NCBI RefSeq assembly: GCF_002154225.1 | Contig: NZ_MTSE01000004.1 | Location: forward strand, 485,140-549,139 | Reading direction: 5' to 3' | DNA: 64,000 nucleotides | DNA from: Hymenobacter crusticola | GTDB lineage: Bacteria; Bacteroidota; Bacteroidia; Cytophagales; Hymenobacteraceae | Shown: piece by piece, positions 32,222 through 40,959 of the stretch | Layout: every line of letters begins with the position of its first letter | Numbering within the stretch: the stretch's first letter is position 1 | Notes under the pieces: model-generated | Told to the model about the DNA's origin: nothing | The model's database searches: none | What the model saw: the letters and a program-made list of their open reading frames with translations, nothing else | Translations under genes and position numbers: made by a program

Positions 32222-33970
32222 TCACTCTACGGGCAGTGCTCCACCTTGCCAGCGTACGACCGGATAGCGCAGGTGCGACTTCTCGTAATACGCAGAATGG
32301 CGGTACACAAAATCGAGTTGGGCGGCACCGCTCTTGGCAAACACCAGATCGGCTTGGCGGCGGGCGTCGAGCTGCTGCCGCAGCTGCGGGTCGCGCTTAA
32401 GTAGCTCAGCAGCTAGGTCCTCGAATACGTAATCGGAAAAGTATTCCTTTTGCTGCAAAATGCTGTCGAAGAACCCCCAAGCGAAAAAGGAGTCGGTGCC
32501 CTGCGGCTCTAGAGTTTCTACTAGGTAGCGCACGGCGGGCTGGTCGAGGTAGGCTACGTAGTCGCCGCGGCGGAAGGGCAGGGGTTGCTGCTCAGTGCGT
32601 AGCTTCACTTGGCTGTGCAGGTAGTGCCCCTCGTAGGGCCGCGGGGCAGTTTTGTAGTCTTCCACGTAGTACACTTCGGTCGTGAGGGTGGTATCGCGGC
32701 GTAGGCGCTGCAGGCGCACATTGCTGAGGCGCAGCCGATCGAGCACTTCCCCCCACGCCTGCGGAATCACATAAGCCACGGGACGCCGCACCGTAATGGT
32801 AGGGCGGTAGGTGTTGTAAAACGTAACGGGTCGGGTGAAAGGCGCTTTGCGGTCGTAGGACAAGCGCGGTTGCCCACTGACTTCGCTTGTTTTGGTGCGA
32901 CCTTCGTAGCCCCGGAAGTTTACCTTGTCGGCGTTCGTAGTGTCGAGCTGCCAACCTAGGGGGAACTCCGTTTGCGTACGCAGCTGCTGTTCGGCAGTAG
33001 CGCGTGCCTGCGCCAGCTGGGCGGCGTCGCGGTGGGCTAGGTGAACCAACAGATCCAGAAAATCATACGTGGCCCGCACCCGCGGCGTGAAGGGCTTCCA
33101 CATGTGCGTCTCGGTGATGAAGCCGATGGTGTTGAACAGCGTCGTATAGCCCGTGGAGTAACGCGGTGTTTCCAGGAAGCCGCGCAAACCGCTTTCGGGG
33201 GTACGGCCTTCAAAATCGACGTACGGCGTGAGAGGCCACTTTTTCTTGCCCATGCCACTGTACAAATCCGGCAGCATGGTTTTCTGTAAGTACTGGCTTA
33301 GTGCGGGGTGGAGCTTGTCTTTCTGCGTGTCAATCAGCGTCATCACGTACTGGTAATCAGCGCCGTTGGAGGTATGCGTATCCACAAACAGGTCGGGCTG
33401 CCAGCGCTGGAAGAGCTGCGCGAAGGAGCGGGCATTGCGCGAATCCTCCTTGATATAGTCGCGGTTCAGGTCGAGGTTGCGTGCGTTGCCCCGGAAGCCG
33501 TATTCCTGCGGACCGTTCTGGTTAGCGCGGCTCGTAGCCGAGCGGTTCAGCATGCCATCGACGTTGTATGCCGGAATAATTACCAGCGTGACGTTTTCGA
33601 GCTGCTGCCGCAGCTCCTTCCGTTGCACATAGTCGCGGGCCAGCATCATGGACGCATCAATGCCCTCTGGCTCGCCAGGGTGAATGCCATTCTGAACAAA
33701 CACGACGCGCCGGTTTTTGCGCCGCACCGAAGCTGGATCAGCGTCGCCGTCGAGGGAAATAACTACTTCGTGCAGAGGCTGGCCAATATCAGTCAGGCCT
33801 GCTTCGCGCATGCTGACTTCGGGGTACGCTGCGTCGAGCTTTTGATAGTAGGCAATGCATTCGGTGTACGTGGTGGTCGTGTTGCCGTCGCCTTTTTCAA
33901 AGGGCGTGCGCCAATCGGGTTTGGGCGTCGGAGTAGCGGCGAGCAGCGTGGAGAGAAGAAGAGCGAGCAT
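32222..33970 (-). CDS. M14 family metallocarboxypeptidase
   Basis: The 582-aa exported protein has a signal peptide (MLALLLSTLLAATPTP) and a zinc carboxypeptidase domain (about 30-300). NGIHPGEPEG carries the HxxE zinc ligands, LDLNRDYIK and DTHTSNGADY the third ligand region, and FITETHMWKPF follows. The C-terminal 270 residues form an extra beta-rich domain common to Bacteroidota M14 proteins. It likely trims periplasmic peptides or peptidoglycan stems. It is convergent with the tandem family. Confidence 0.9.
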   Translation of the reverse strand: MLALLLSTLLAATPTPKPDWRTPFEKGDGNTTTTYTECIAYYQKLDAAYPEVSMREAGLTDIGQPLHEVVISLDGDADPASVRRKNRRVVFVQNGIHPGEPEGIDASMMLARDYVQRKELRQQLENVTLVIIPAYNVDGMLNRSATSRANQNGPQEYGFRGNARNLDLNRDYIKEDSRNARSFAQLFQRWQPDLFVDTHTSNGADYQYVMTLIDTQKDKLHPALSQYLQKTMLPDLYSGMGKKKWPLTPYVDFEGRTPESGLRGFLETPRYSTGYTTLFNTIGFITETHMWKPFTPRVRATYDFLDLLVHLAHRDAAQLAQARATAEQQLRTQTEFPLGWQLDTTNADKVNFRGYEGRTKTSEVSGQPRLSYDRKAPFTRPVTFYNTYRPTITVRRPVAYVIPQAWGEVLDRLRLSNVRLQRLRRDTTLTTEVYYVEDYKTAPRPYEGHYLHSQVKLRTEQQPLPFRRGDYVAYLDQPAVRYLVETLEPQGTDSFFAWGFFDSILQQKEYFSDYVFEDLAAELLKRDPQLRQQLDARRQADLVFAKSGAAQLDFVYRHSAYYEKSHLRYPVVRWQGGALPVE

Positions 33971-33993
33971 GAAGGAGATGAATGGCTAAGCTG

Positions 33994-34001
33994 CAAAGCT
34001 A
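33994..34001 (-). promoter_or_regulatory. Candidate -7 box for the M14 peptidase
   Basis: TAGCTTTG on the minus strand matches TAnnTTTG 24 bp before the start codon; no clear -33 element. Confidence 0.4.
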
Positions 34002-34032
34002 GGCTAGCGCCGGAATTTGTAGCATAAGCTAG

Positions 34033-34470
34033 CTATTCCTCCCACTCAGGCTCCGCGGGAAACAAGAGTTGATCGACGCTGTACTTGCCAGGACCCGCGA
34101 AGAGCAGACCCAAGAACAAGAAAGCTGATTCCAGCGCGTGCGAATACGTGTTGAAGTCGTCGCCCTTTAGTAGGTGCATGGCCGTGGCGACGATCATTGT
34201 GCCTAGCAGCAGCACGCAGGCCAGGCGGAAAAATAATCCAAAGGCCAAGAGTTGACCGCCAATAGCTTCTGCTGCCGCCGCCAGAAAGCCCCACGCAACC
34301 GGCGAAGCGCTGATACCGAACATCCCCATTACGCCCCCGATTTCGGCCCATTTCTCCGGCCCGCCAATAAGCTTGGGGTACCCGTGGATGGAGAACATGA
34401 TACCAATGCCAATACGCAGCAAAAGCAAACCTAGGTCGTGGGTGCGGTAACGGTTTTCGAATAAAGCCAT
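34033..34470 (-). CDS. DoxX family membrane protein
   Basis: This 145-aa protein has four hydrophobic segments. The DoxX opening is GLLLLRIGIGIMFSIHGYPKLIGGPEKW (about 13-40), followed by AAAAEAIGGQLLAFGLFFRLACVLLLGTMI and AFLFLGLLFAGPGKYS. DoxX proteins are small inner-membrane proteins linked to redox or thiosulfate metabolism; a specific role cannot be read here. Confidence 0.88.
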   Translation of the reverse strand: MALFENRYRTHDLGLLLLRIGIGIMFSIHGYPKLIGGPEKWAEIGGVMGMFGISASPVAWGFLAAAAEAIGGQLLAFGLFFRLACVLLLGTMIVATAMHLLKGDDFNTYSHALESAFLFLGLLFAGPGKYSVDQLLFPAEPEWEE

Positions 34471-34551
34471 TGTCGTTTACTGTGGGAGTTTGGTAGGAAA
34501 GCAGAAGGGAGTTAAACGTTGTAAGCCGTTGCTAGCTACAGCGGCAGATTC

Positions 34552-35220
34552 CTAAAAAAGAATGACGCCTTTGATGCGCGTGGCCGTGGGTATTTCGGCA
34601 GTAGCCATGTCGGTGGGGTGCTTGGCGGGCAGCGAGTTCTCGTCGAGCAGCCACGCCATGCGCGTCTGGCGCGATACTGCCGCGAAGCCTTCCGGCGTCA
34701 TGCGCACGCGGGAGAGGCCAAACGTTTGGCGGGCCACCCCGAAAGGAGAACCAACGCCAATGCCTTCGCCCGTGCGGTACTGCGGATCGGTGATGATGAT
34801 GCGACGCAGGCGAAAGCCTTTCTGGGCATTGCCGGCCATTTCGAGAATCGTGGGCGGGGCGCTGGGCTGCTGGGCATCGCGCATCTCATACGCCGGGTAG
34901 GTGCTGTCGCCAACGGTACGCGTGATTTTGTGCAGCTGCTCAGCCGATACCCGCGCCAGCAGAAGTTTCTCGGGCATTTTGATCAGCAAGCGGCCCGCCT
35001 GACCAGGGCTGAGCAGGTGCAGCGAATCGGCCACGTTTGGGTTGGCAGCAATGCGTTGCGCGGCAGCCGAGGGGTCGGTGGCGGTGGAGTTGCCCGCAAA
35101 AGGCGTATCGCCGCTGGAAGCAGTCGGCGTCCGGCTTTCGGGCGAATTGCAGGCAACCAGCGTGGCAGCGAGCAGCAAGGCGCCAGCAGTCGAGCCAAGG
35201 AAAGAAGCTAGGTGTTTCAT
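34552..35220 (-). CDS. Lipoprotein of unknown function
   Basis: The 222-aa protein has a clear lipoprotein signal (MKHLASFLGSTAGALLLAATLVAC, lipid-modified Cys near 24), then a Ser/Thr/Pro-rich linker and a C-terminal globular part (GEGIGVGSPFGVARQTFGLSRVRMTPEGFAAVSRQTRMAWLLDENSLP). I do not recognise the family. Probably attached to a membrane and facing the periplasm. Confidence 0.75.
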   Translation of the reverse strand: MKHLASFLGSTAGALLLAATLVACNSPESRTPTASSGDTPFAGNSTATDPSAAAQRIAANPNVADSLHLLSPGQAGRLLIKMPEKLLLARVSAEQLHKITRTVGDSTYPAYEMRDAQQPSAPPTILEMAGNAQKGFRLRRIIITDPQYRTGEGIGVGSPFGVARQTFGLSRVRMTPEGFAAVSRQTRMAWLLDENSLPAKHPTDMATAEIPTATRIKGVILF

Positions 35221-35343
35221 GTTGTGCAGTACGGCGCAAGCTGGTCACTCGTTGAGGCGCAAGCCGGGTAATCAAAACTTTACGACCACAACGCGCCACC
35301 TTCCGTACGTTGCCCTAGGTTTTATCACTAACTATAGACGCTT

Positions 35344-36213
35344 GTGGCCGCTAAATCTCGTAAACCGCTGATTCTGATTTCTAACGATGATGGTATTACC
35401 GCGCCCGGTATTGCCGTGCTGGTGCGCGTGATGAAGCGCATCGGTGAAGTAGTGGTCGTCGCGCCCGATTCGCCACAGTCGGGCATGGGGCACGCCATTA
35501 CCATCGGCAACCCCTTGCGCCTCGACCCTAGCACCATTTTCGATGGCATCGAGGCCTATGAGTGCAGTGGCACGCCTGCCGACTGCGTGAAGCTTGCCAA
35601 GCACTTTGTACTGCGCGACCGGCAGGCCGATCTGGTGGTATCGGGTATTAATCACGGCTCCAACTCATCGGTGAATGTACTGTACTCGGGTACGATGTCG
35701 GCGGCCATTGAGGCGGCTATTGAAGGGCTGCCGGCCATCGGTTTTTCTCTCTGTGACTACGGCCACCTAGCTGATTTTTCCCACGTTGAGGAGTGGGTGG
35801 AGCATCTCACGCGCCAGGCCCTGGAGCACGGCATTCCAACGGGTACTGCGCTGAATATCAACTTTCCCAAGAAATCAGAAAAGGCTATTGTCGGGGCGCG
35901 CATCTGCCGGCAGGCGCGGGCCAAGTGGCAGGAAGAGTTTGACCTGCGCTATGACCCCTACCAGCGTCCTTACTATTGGCTAATCGGCAATTTTGTGAAC
36001 GAAGACCAGGGCGAAGACACCGACGAATGGGCCTTGGCGCACAACTACATTTCGGTGGTGCCCTGCCAATACGACCTAACGGCTCAGCACGGCTTACCGC
36101 AGCTTAACGAGCAGTGGACCCTAGCTCTAGACGGCCAGAAAGCGGAAATTAACCCCGTCCATGAAGCCACCGCTACGGATGCCGTGCTACCGGCAAAGGG
36201 CAAAAAAAAGTAG
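35344..36213 (+). CDS. surE: 5'/3'-nucleotidase SurE
   Basis: The 289-aa product has SurE motifs LISNDDGITAPGI (metal-binding Asp-Asp, about 10-22), VVAPDSPQSGMG, CSGTPADCV and SGINHGSNSSVNVLYSGTMSAA. SurE dephosphorylates nucleoside monophosphates. It starts with GTG at 35344. The C-terminal Lys-rich tail (PAKGKKK) is longer than in E. coli SurE. A very strong terminator follows. Confidence 0.95.
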   Translation: MAAKSRKPLILISNDDGITAPGIAVLVRVMKRIGEVVVVAPDSPQSGMGHAITIGNPLRLDPSTIFDGIEAYECSGTPADCVKLAKHFVLRDRQADLVVSGINHGSNSSVNVLYSGTMSAAIEAAIEGLPAIGFSLCDYGHLADFSHVEEWVEHLTRQALEHGIPTGTALNINFPKKSEKAIVGARICRQARAKWQEEFDLRYDPYQRPYYWLIGNFVNEDQGEDTDEWALAHNYISVVPCQYDLTAQHGLPQLNEQWTLALDGQKAEINPVHEATATDAVLPAKGKKK

Positions 36214-36282
36214 AAAAGCTAGGTATTGCTAACGCACCGTAGCAGCCTGAACAGGATGGGCTAGGATAAGCGCACAACAAAG

Positions 36283-36330
36283 CTGCCAACAGAAAAGGCC
36301 GGGAATACTCCCGGCCTTTTCTGTTGGCAG
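36283..36330. terminator. Bidirectional terminator with a 22-bp stem
   Basis: The arms 36283-36304 and 36309-36330 are perfectly complementary over 22 bp, with an internal AAAAGG/CCTTTT block, around ATAC. It lies between surE and a convergent small gene. Confidence 0.85.
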
Positions 36331-36336
36331 GCGTTA

Positions 36337-36588
36337 TTACAGCCGGTCGTTAGCCGTAGGTTTTACAACCAACACGCGTTTGGGCCGGCGAGCAGAAGCT
36401 GATTTGTGAATCCGGCTATTCTGCTGAAGGCCGATAAAATGGGAAGTCGTGGGTGGCAGGTGCCGCAGAACGACGGCTGTGCGTTTGGCTGGCTTGAGCT
36501 GGGTAAGCAGCCCAATAAGCAACAGCAGTGCCGCCAGCAGCAGCGCCAAGTACGACCTGCGAGAAGAAAATACTAATCGGGTGGGCAT
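36337..36588 (-). CDS. Small single-pass membrane protein, hypothetical
   Basis: This 83-aa predicted protein (MPTRLVFSSRRSYLALLLAALLLLIGLLTQL) has one membrane segment (about 12-30) and a basic tail rich in Arg, Lys and His. The ATG at 36588 was preferred to an upstream one because the membrane segment then sits at the N terminus. It is downstream of the histidine kinase gene and ends next to a terminator. Not recognised. Confidence 0.5.
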   Translation of the reverse strand: MPTRLVFSSRRSYLALLLAALLLLIGLLTQLKPAKRTAVVLRHLPPTTSHFIGLQQNSRIHKSASARRPKRVLVVKPTANDRL

Positions 36589-36661
36589 AGCTCTAAAGTA
36601 TGCCCGGCAACATGAATTCGGAGTGAAAATGCTTGTGCCCGCCTTGCAAATCAGCAGGTAT

Positions 36662-38002
36662 CTAGCTGAACAATAGGGCAAACGTAGTGCCCTGCCCGAC
36701 AGTAGATTCCACGGCTAGCTCGGCATGGTGAAACTCGGCAATCGTTTTGGCGATGGGCAAACCTAGGCCATAGCCCTCCGGCGAAGCGCCGCCCTTGTGA
36801 AAGCGCCGAAACCGGTCGAATAGATGCGGGATATTTTCGGGAGCAATACCCGGACCGGTGTCGGTAACGGCGAGGCGGTAGCCGCCCTCGGGGCGGAGCT
36901 TGCCCTGAATAATGATGTCGCCACCCCAGTTGTTGTACTTAATGGCGTTGCTGATCAAGTTGAATAGCAGCGTAAACAGCAGCGTGCGGTTGGCTGCCGG
37001 CAGCACGTAGTCGGGTTGCAGCTCTTCCAGCAGTCGGATTTCACGCTGGGCCAGCCGGTCTTCTAGCTCGTTGATCACATCGGCCAGCACGGCCGCCACC
37101 GACACGGATTCGTCGCGTAGGTACTGCTCGTTTTCGATGTTGGCGATGAGTAGCAGTGTCTTCACCGTGTTGCGTAGCCGGTAAAGCGTCTTCTGCGAGT
37201 CCACGATTTTAAGCGAATGCGCATCGTTGAGCTCCGGGTCTTGCAGCATGTTTTCGAAGCGCGACTGCAGGATGCTCACGGGCGTAAGCAGCTCGTGCGA
37301 CACATTCGACATAAACTCCCGCTCTTTTTCAAAGGCCGATTGAATCTGGCGCATCATGCGCGAAAGGCTGGTGTCGAGGCGACGGAAGTCTGTGGTGTCC
37401 GTCGGGATGGGCTCGAAGGAGAAGGCCGAGGGGTGCTGCACGCCGCGGAGCTTACGCTGGATCAGCTCCCGCAAGGGGCGCAGCAGGTAATGCGTGAAGG
37501 CCGCATCGGTCAGAATGGTTAGCAATGCTCCTATCACGAGCACCCACAAAGCGGTGTGGCGCAGTGTGGTCGTGAGCAATTCCACAGTGGCGAGGCTGCT
37601 GCCAATTTCGAGGTGGTAGGTGCGCGCACCGCGGTTGGGCAGCGTGTAGCTCAGAATGCGAAAATCTTCTACCTCATTATCTACCTGGCGCATCTCGTCG
37701 AAGATGCGCACTACGCCGGGGTGGCTTGTCTTGGTAGCCACGGGCGTCAGGGTGATGTACTCCTGCTTGAGTAGATTGTAATCGGCGTACGTCTCGTCGT
37801 GTTCGGTGCGCACGAAGGCCGTGATTCCATCGCGCCGGATTAGGCTGAGCACTTCGCCCATCTTCTCGTGCAAGCGCTGATCTGTGTGCCCCACAGCCAC
37901 CCGGCTCACCACGGGCGGAATCACTAGCGCGCCCGTCAGCAGCAGCAGCAGCTTCGACAACGCATTGAACAAGGCCAGCTTGGCCTCCAGGCGCATTTTC
38001 AT
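36662..38002 (-). CDS. Sensor histidine kinase
   Basis: The 446-aa membrane kinase has two membrane segments (about 13-33 and 153-175) around a periplasmic sensor region, a HAMP-like linker, a HisKA domain (FMSNVSHELLTPVSILQSRFENML, phosphoacceptor His near 238) and a HATPase domain (NLISNAIKYN, DTGPGIAPENIPHLFDRFRRF, GYGLGLPIAKTI). It pairs with the OmpR-type regulator at 38589-39281; a decayed gene and repeats lie between them. Confidence 0.93.
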   Translation of the reverse strand: MKMRLEAKLALFNALSKLLLLLTGALVIPPVVSRVAVGHTDQRLHEKMGEVLSLIRRDGITAFVRTEHDETYADYNLLKQEYITLTPVATKTSHPGVVRIFDEMRQVDNEVEDFRILSYTLPNRGARTYHLEIGSSLATVELLTTTLRHTALWVLVIGALLTILTDAAFTHYLLRPLRELIQRKLRGVQHPSAFSFEPIPTDTTDFRRLDTSLSRMMRQIQSAFEKEREFMSNVSHELLTPVSILQSRFENMLQDPELNDAHSLKIVDSQKTLYRLRNTVKTLLLIANIENEQYLRDESVSVAAVLADVINELEDRLAQREIRLLEELQPDYVLPAANRTLLFTLLFNLISNAIKYNNWGGDIIIQGKLRPEGGYRLAVTDTGPGIAPENIPHLFDRFRRFHKGGASPEGYGLGLPIAKTIAEFHHAELAVESTVGQGTTFALLFS

Positions 38003-38007
38003 TTCCT

Positions 38008-38041
38008 TTGGAGAGTAACTGAGTAATTGAGTAACTGAGCA
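38008..38041. repeat. GAGTAAC-type repeat, copy 2
   Basis: Tandem GAGTAACTGAGTAATTGAG then TAACTGAG directly upstream of the kinase gene. Same units as at 22578-22655. Confidence 0.5.
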
Positions 38042-38062
38042 GAAAGAAATGACATTGTTTGG

Positions 38063-38450
38063 CTACTCACTTATTCCGTTCCTCTCTGCTTTCCCGGATG
38101 CCGTTTTCCTTGCTTTTGTTAGAACAGCTGCTATCTCGGCGTATTCTTTTTCAAGTTCAGTAAGGCGGGTTCTAGGTAGAATGCCGGCATCACCGATCAA
38201 TTCTGACCAAAGTTGTACTTCATCAGCTTCTTCGACACAAATACTAAGTTTCGCAAAGAACTCAGCTGCTGAGCGTCCTCGACATGCAGCTCGATAATTG
38301 GCGGCTACTGGAGTAGCGCTTGCTGCAGAAGAGTTGCTTGCCTAAAACCTCTGTCTCTCCGCTACGAGGGAGTAGCTGATATAAACGAATAACGCGCAAC
38401 GCGGCTGCTTTCGTCCGCACTCGAAACGCCTCGTTCTGTTCCGCTTTCAT
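38063..38450 (-). pseudogene. Four-helix-bundle protein (23S rRNA-IVS family), frameshifted
   Basis: The minus strand encodes MKAEQNEAFRVRTKAAALRV then IRLYQLLPRSGETEVLGKQL, typical of the TIGR02436 four-helix-bundle family. Near 38310-38330 the frame shifts. The rest, SATPVAANYRAACRGRSAAE then FFAKLSICVEEADEVQLW, continues in another frame to a stop at 38063-38065. The total of about 128 codons equals a full-length family member. One small indel is enough to explain it, so recent decay or a sequencing error are both possible. The gene separates a response-regulator gene from its kinase. Confidence 0.8.
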
Positions 38451-38453
38451 CGG

Positions 38454-38608
38454 AATAACTGAGTAATCGGGTAACTAAAAAGTACATGCTTGCTAAGCTC
38501 TAAAACCAAGACGAAGCAACAGCCTCTAACTCAGGAAAAGATGAAACCCTAAGGTTACTCAGCCACTCAGTTACTCCAACGAAATTACTCAGTTGCTCAG
38601 TTGTTCAC
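38454..38608. repeat. GAGTAAC-type repeats, copies 3 and 4
   Basis: AATAACTGAGTAATCGGGTAAC at about 38454-38475 and GGTTACTCAGCCACTCAGTTACTC with ATTACTCAGTTGCTCAGTTG at 38562-38606 face each other as inverted arms on either side of about 90 bp of ordinary sequence, between the regulator gene and the decayed four-helix-bundle gene. Confidence 0.5.
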
Positions 38609-39281
38609 TGACTCGGTAGCCAATACCACGCACAGTTTCTAGGAAGTCGGCGGGGGCGAAGTGACCTAGCTTTTTGCGGATATTTTTGATGTGGACGTCG
38701 ATGTAGTTTGAGTCAGAATCGTCTTCCAGCACGTTGCCCCACAGGTGCTCGCCGAGTTGCAGGCGCGTGAGCACGCGGTTTTTGTGCAGCAAGAGGTAGT
38801 GGAGCAGGTCAAATTCTTTCTTGGTGAGCGGCACTTCGGCGCCTTCGTAGCGCAGGGTGCGACCCGTGACATCGAGGTGGAAGCCGTTGCCGAATACCAT
38901 TTCCTGGCGCTTCAGGCCAAACTTCAGACGCGTGATGGCCTGCATGCGGCTCAGCAGCTCAAGCAGCGAAAACGGCTTGGGCAGGTAGTCGTCGGCACCT
39001 AGGTCGAGGCCTTTGATGCGGTCGTCGATGGCACCGCGGGCCGTAAGAACAATAAAAGAAGCTTCCTGACGCTCGTTCTGCTTGGCCTCGCGCAGCAGCT
39101 GCAACCCGTCGCCGTCGGGCAGTCCTAGGTCGAGCAGCACGAAGTCGTAGCTGTTCACAAAGATCTTCTCTGAGGCTTCGGCAAAGGTGAAGGCGGAGTC
39201 GCAGAGGTACTGCGCCTGAAGTAGAAACTGCCGCACTTCCTGGTGCAGGCTTCTTTCGTCTTCTACAATGAGAACGTGCAT
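38589..39281 (-). CDS. OmpR-family response regulator
   Basis: The 230-aa regulator has a receiver domain (about 1-118; VEDERSL, phosphoacceptor DFVLLDLGLPDGDGLQLL near Asp52, ARGAIDDRIKGLDLGADDYLPKPF) and an OmpR-type winged helix (LTKKEFDLLHYLLLHKNRVLTRLQLGEHLWG, DVHIKNIRKKLG, IRGIGYR-like end). The product probably receives phosphate from the kinase encoded downstream at 36662-38002. Its 3' end runs into the intergenic repeat. Confidence 0.94.
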   Translation of the reverse strand: MHVLIVEDERSLHQEVRQFLLQAQYLCDSAFTFAEASEKIFVNSYDFVLLDLGLPDGDGLQLLREAKQNERQEASFIVLTARGAIDDRIKGLDLGADDYLPKPFSLLELLSRMQAITRLKFGLKRQEMVFGNGFHLDVTGRTLRYEGAEVPLTKKEFDLLHYLLLHKNRVLTRLQLGEHLWGNVLEDDSDSNYIDVHIKNIRKKLGHFAPADFLETVRGIGYRVSEQLSN

Positions 39282-39375
39282 GACAATGGCGGGATGAGCG
39301 GCGTAGAAATCGGGAATGAGACTAAACAGTGCAACAATACAAAACCCTGCCTGAAGAGTATATGAAGCCCTTCAT

Positions 39376-40035
39376 TTACTGGTGCCCTAGCTGCTGTAGC
39401 ACCGCAGGGTTCAGGGCGTGCTTGCCAGCAAAGCGAATGACCTCGGGCTCGATGCCATAGCGGCGCAAAAACGAAACCTGTTTTTCCAGCTCTTCCGCGC
39501 TGATAAACGGGTCTTCGTCGCCACAAACCAACGTAACCGGAAACTGGTGCAGCAAGTGCGTGGCCACCTCCACCGCCATATCGGGCGGGAAAGCGCCAGC
39601 CCACAAGATAAGATGGGCGGGCCGAAAGGATGCCCGCGCCAGCCACCGGCTCACCGTAGCGGCGCCCTGTGAGAAACCAAGTACGGTAATTTCAACTTCC
39701 GGCTGGCAATGAGCTAAAAGGCTGCCTGCTAGCTGATTTAGGAAGCCCACATAATCTTCAATTTCCGTGAGGCGGTCTTCCCGCGTCATCCAAGTGGCGC
39801 CGATGCGGCCACTTGTGCCGTTGAGGTAGAATTTCGACAAGCCTTCGGGCGCTACTACTACGAGCGTCGGGTCGGCTTGGGTCAGAAACGCGAAGTGGCG
39901 GATGAAGTAAGCCGCGAGCTGCCCGTAGCCGTGCGCCACAAACCACACGCGCCGCGTGGCCGCTGATAACTCGCCCAGCTGGTAGTAGCGGGCCGACCGG
40001 CTGATGGTAAGATGATTTTCCTGCGCTGCGGACAT
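39376..40035 (-). CDS. Alpha/beta hydrolase, carboxylesterase/phospholipase type
   Basis: The 219-aa cytoplasmic protein has VWFVAHGYGQLAAYF, VAPEGLSKFY, VLGFSQGAATVSRWLA (GFSQG nucleophile, Ser near 121), LVCGDEDPFIS and FAGKHALNPAV, giving a Ser-Asp-His triad as in the YpfH/YtaP-like carboxylesterases. Substrate unknown. It lies upstream of the response regulator in the same direction. Confidence 0.85.
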   Translation of the reverse strand: MSAAQENHLTISRSARYYQLGELSAATRRVWFVAHGYGQLAAYFIRHFAFLTQADPTLVVVAPEGLSKFYLNGTSGRIGATWMTREDRLTEIEDYVGFLNQLAGSLLAHCQPEVEITVLGFSQGAATVSRWLARASFRPAHLILWAGAFPPDMAVEVATHLLHQFPVTLVCGDEDPFISAEELEKQVSFLRRYGIEPEVIRFAGKHALNPAVLQQLGHQ

Positions 40036-40093
40036 AGCGGAAAAGTATAGCGCAAAATTTTTGCAAAGAACCTCTTTGCCTAATCCGTGCCCG

Positions 40094-40123
40094 CCGGTCG
40101 GATATCCTAGGGCGTCGGACCGG
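40094..40123. repeat. Palindromic intergenic repeat, copy 3
   Basis: The right half is the 18-mer CCTAGGGCGTCGGACCGG (40106-40123), identical to 11619-11636. The left half CCGGTCGGATATCC is an imperfect inverse. It lies upstream of the hydrolase gene. Confidence 0.6.
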
Positions 40124-40165
40124 CGCGCGAGTGTACAAGAGGAAGCCCGGAGACAGCAGACCTAG

Positions 40166-40657
40166 CTATTCGCGCGGGGGCAAATTCTCGCTGGTAAACT
40201 GAAAGGGCAACAAATCAGCTAGGGAGCGAAAACGATAAATCGTGTCGTCGGGGCCTAGTAGCAGCAGCGGAATCGGCTGACCCTGTCGCACTTCATAATC
40301 GGCCATTACCTGACGGCAGGCGCCGCAGGGCATGCCTACCACAAAGGCGCCGTTCTTGGGGCGCGCCGCCACGGCCATGCCCACAATGCGGCGCTCCGGC
40401 TGACTGACGGCTAGGCCAAACATAGCGGTGCGCTCGGCGCAAAGTCCGGATGGGTACGCGGGGTTTTCTTGGTTATTGCCCTGGAACACCGAGCCATTGT
40501 CGAGCAGCAGGGCGGCGCCCACGTGAAACTGCGAGAAGGGCGCGTAGGCGTTGTCGGTGGCGGCGCGGGCTTGCTGCCAAGTTAGGGCCTCGTCGGGGGT
40601 GAGTTCGGCGGAGGAAAGGACGTCGACCTGAATGGTGACATTAAGTAACTGAGCCAT
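40166..40657 (-). CDS. cdd: Cytidine deaminase
   Basis: This protein of about 163 aa has zinc and catalytic motifs CAERTAMFG (Cys and catalytic Glu) and MPCGACRQ (two Cys). FSQFHVGAALLLDNGSVFQGNNQENPAYP is typical of homotetrameric cytidine deaminases. It converts cytidine or deoxycytidine to uridine forms in pyrimidine salvage. ATG at 40657 (MAQLLNVT) was preferred to an upstream codon that adds a non-conserved hydrophobic stretch. Confidence 0.93.
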   Translation of the reverse strand: MAQLLNVTIQVDVLSSAELTPDEALTWQQARAATDNAYAPFSQFHVGAALLLDNGSVFQGNNQENPAYPSGLCAERTAMFGLAVSQPERRIVGMAVAARPKNGAFVVGMPCGACRQVMADYEVRQGQPIPLLLLGPDDTIYRFRSLADLLPFQFTSENLPPRE

Positions 40658-40959
40658 CGATGCGGATAAGAATAAAAAAGCTAGTCCAGGCACCTGATGG
40701 CGGCCCCGACAGCGTTAGGGGGCGGTGAATGTACGTTGCATTTATCATTTAACAATTACCCTTTACTAACATTTGGCCCAGAGGTGGCTTCACCAGCCTA
40801 AGACCAAGCAGAAGAAGGCCGCCAGCGCGGCGGGCGAGTAGATACTGCGTACGTTACGCTGTTTTTTACCGATTATTGACCGCTAGGCCCCTGCGACGCT
40901 CCACCGGGCAGCTTTGCTGTTGCTGATGCTAGACATTAACTGATAACTGGTAAGTGAAA

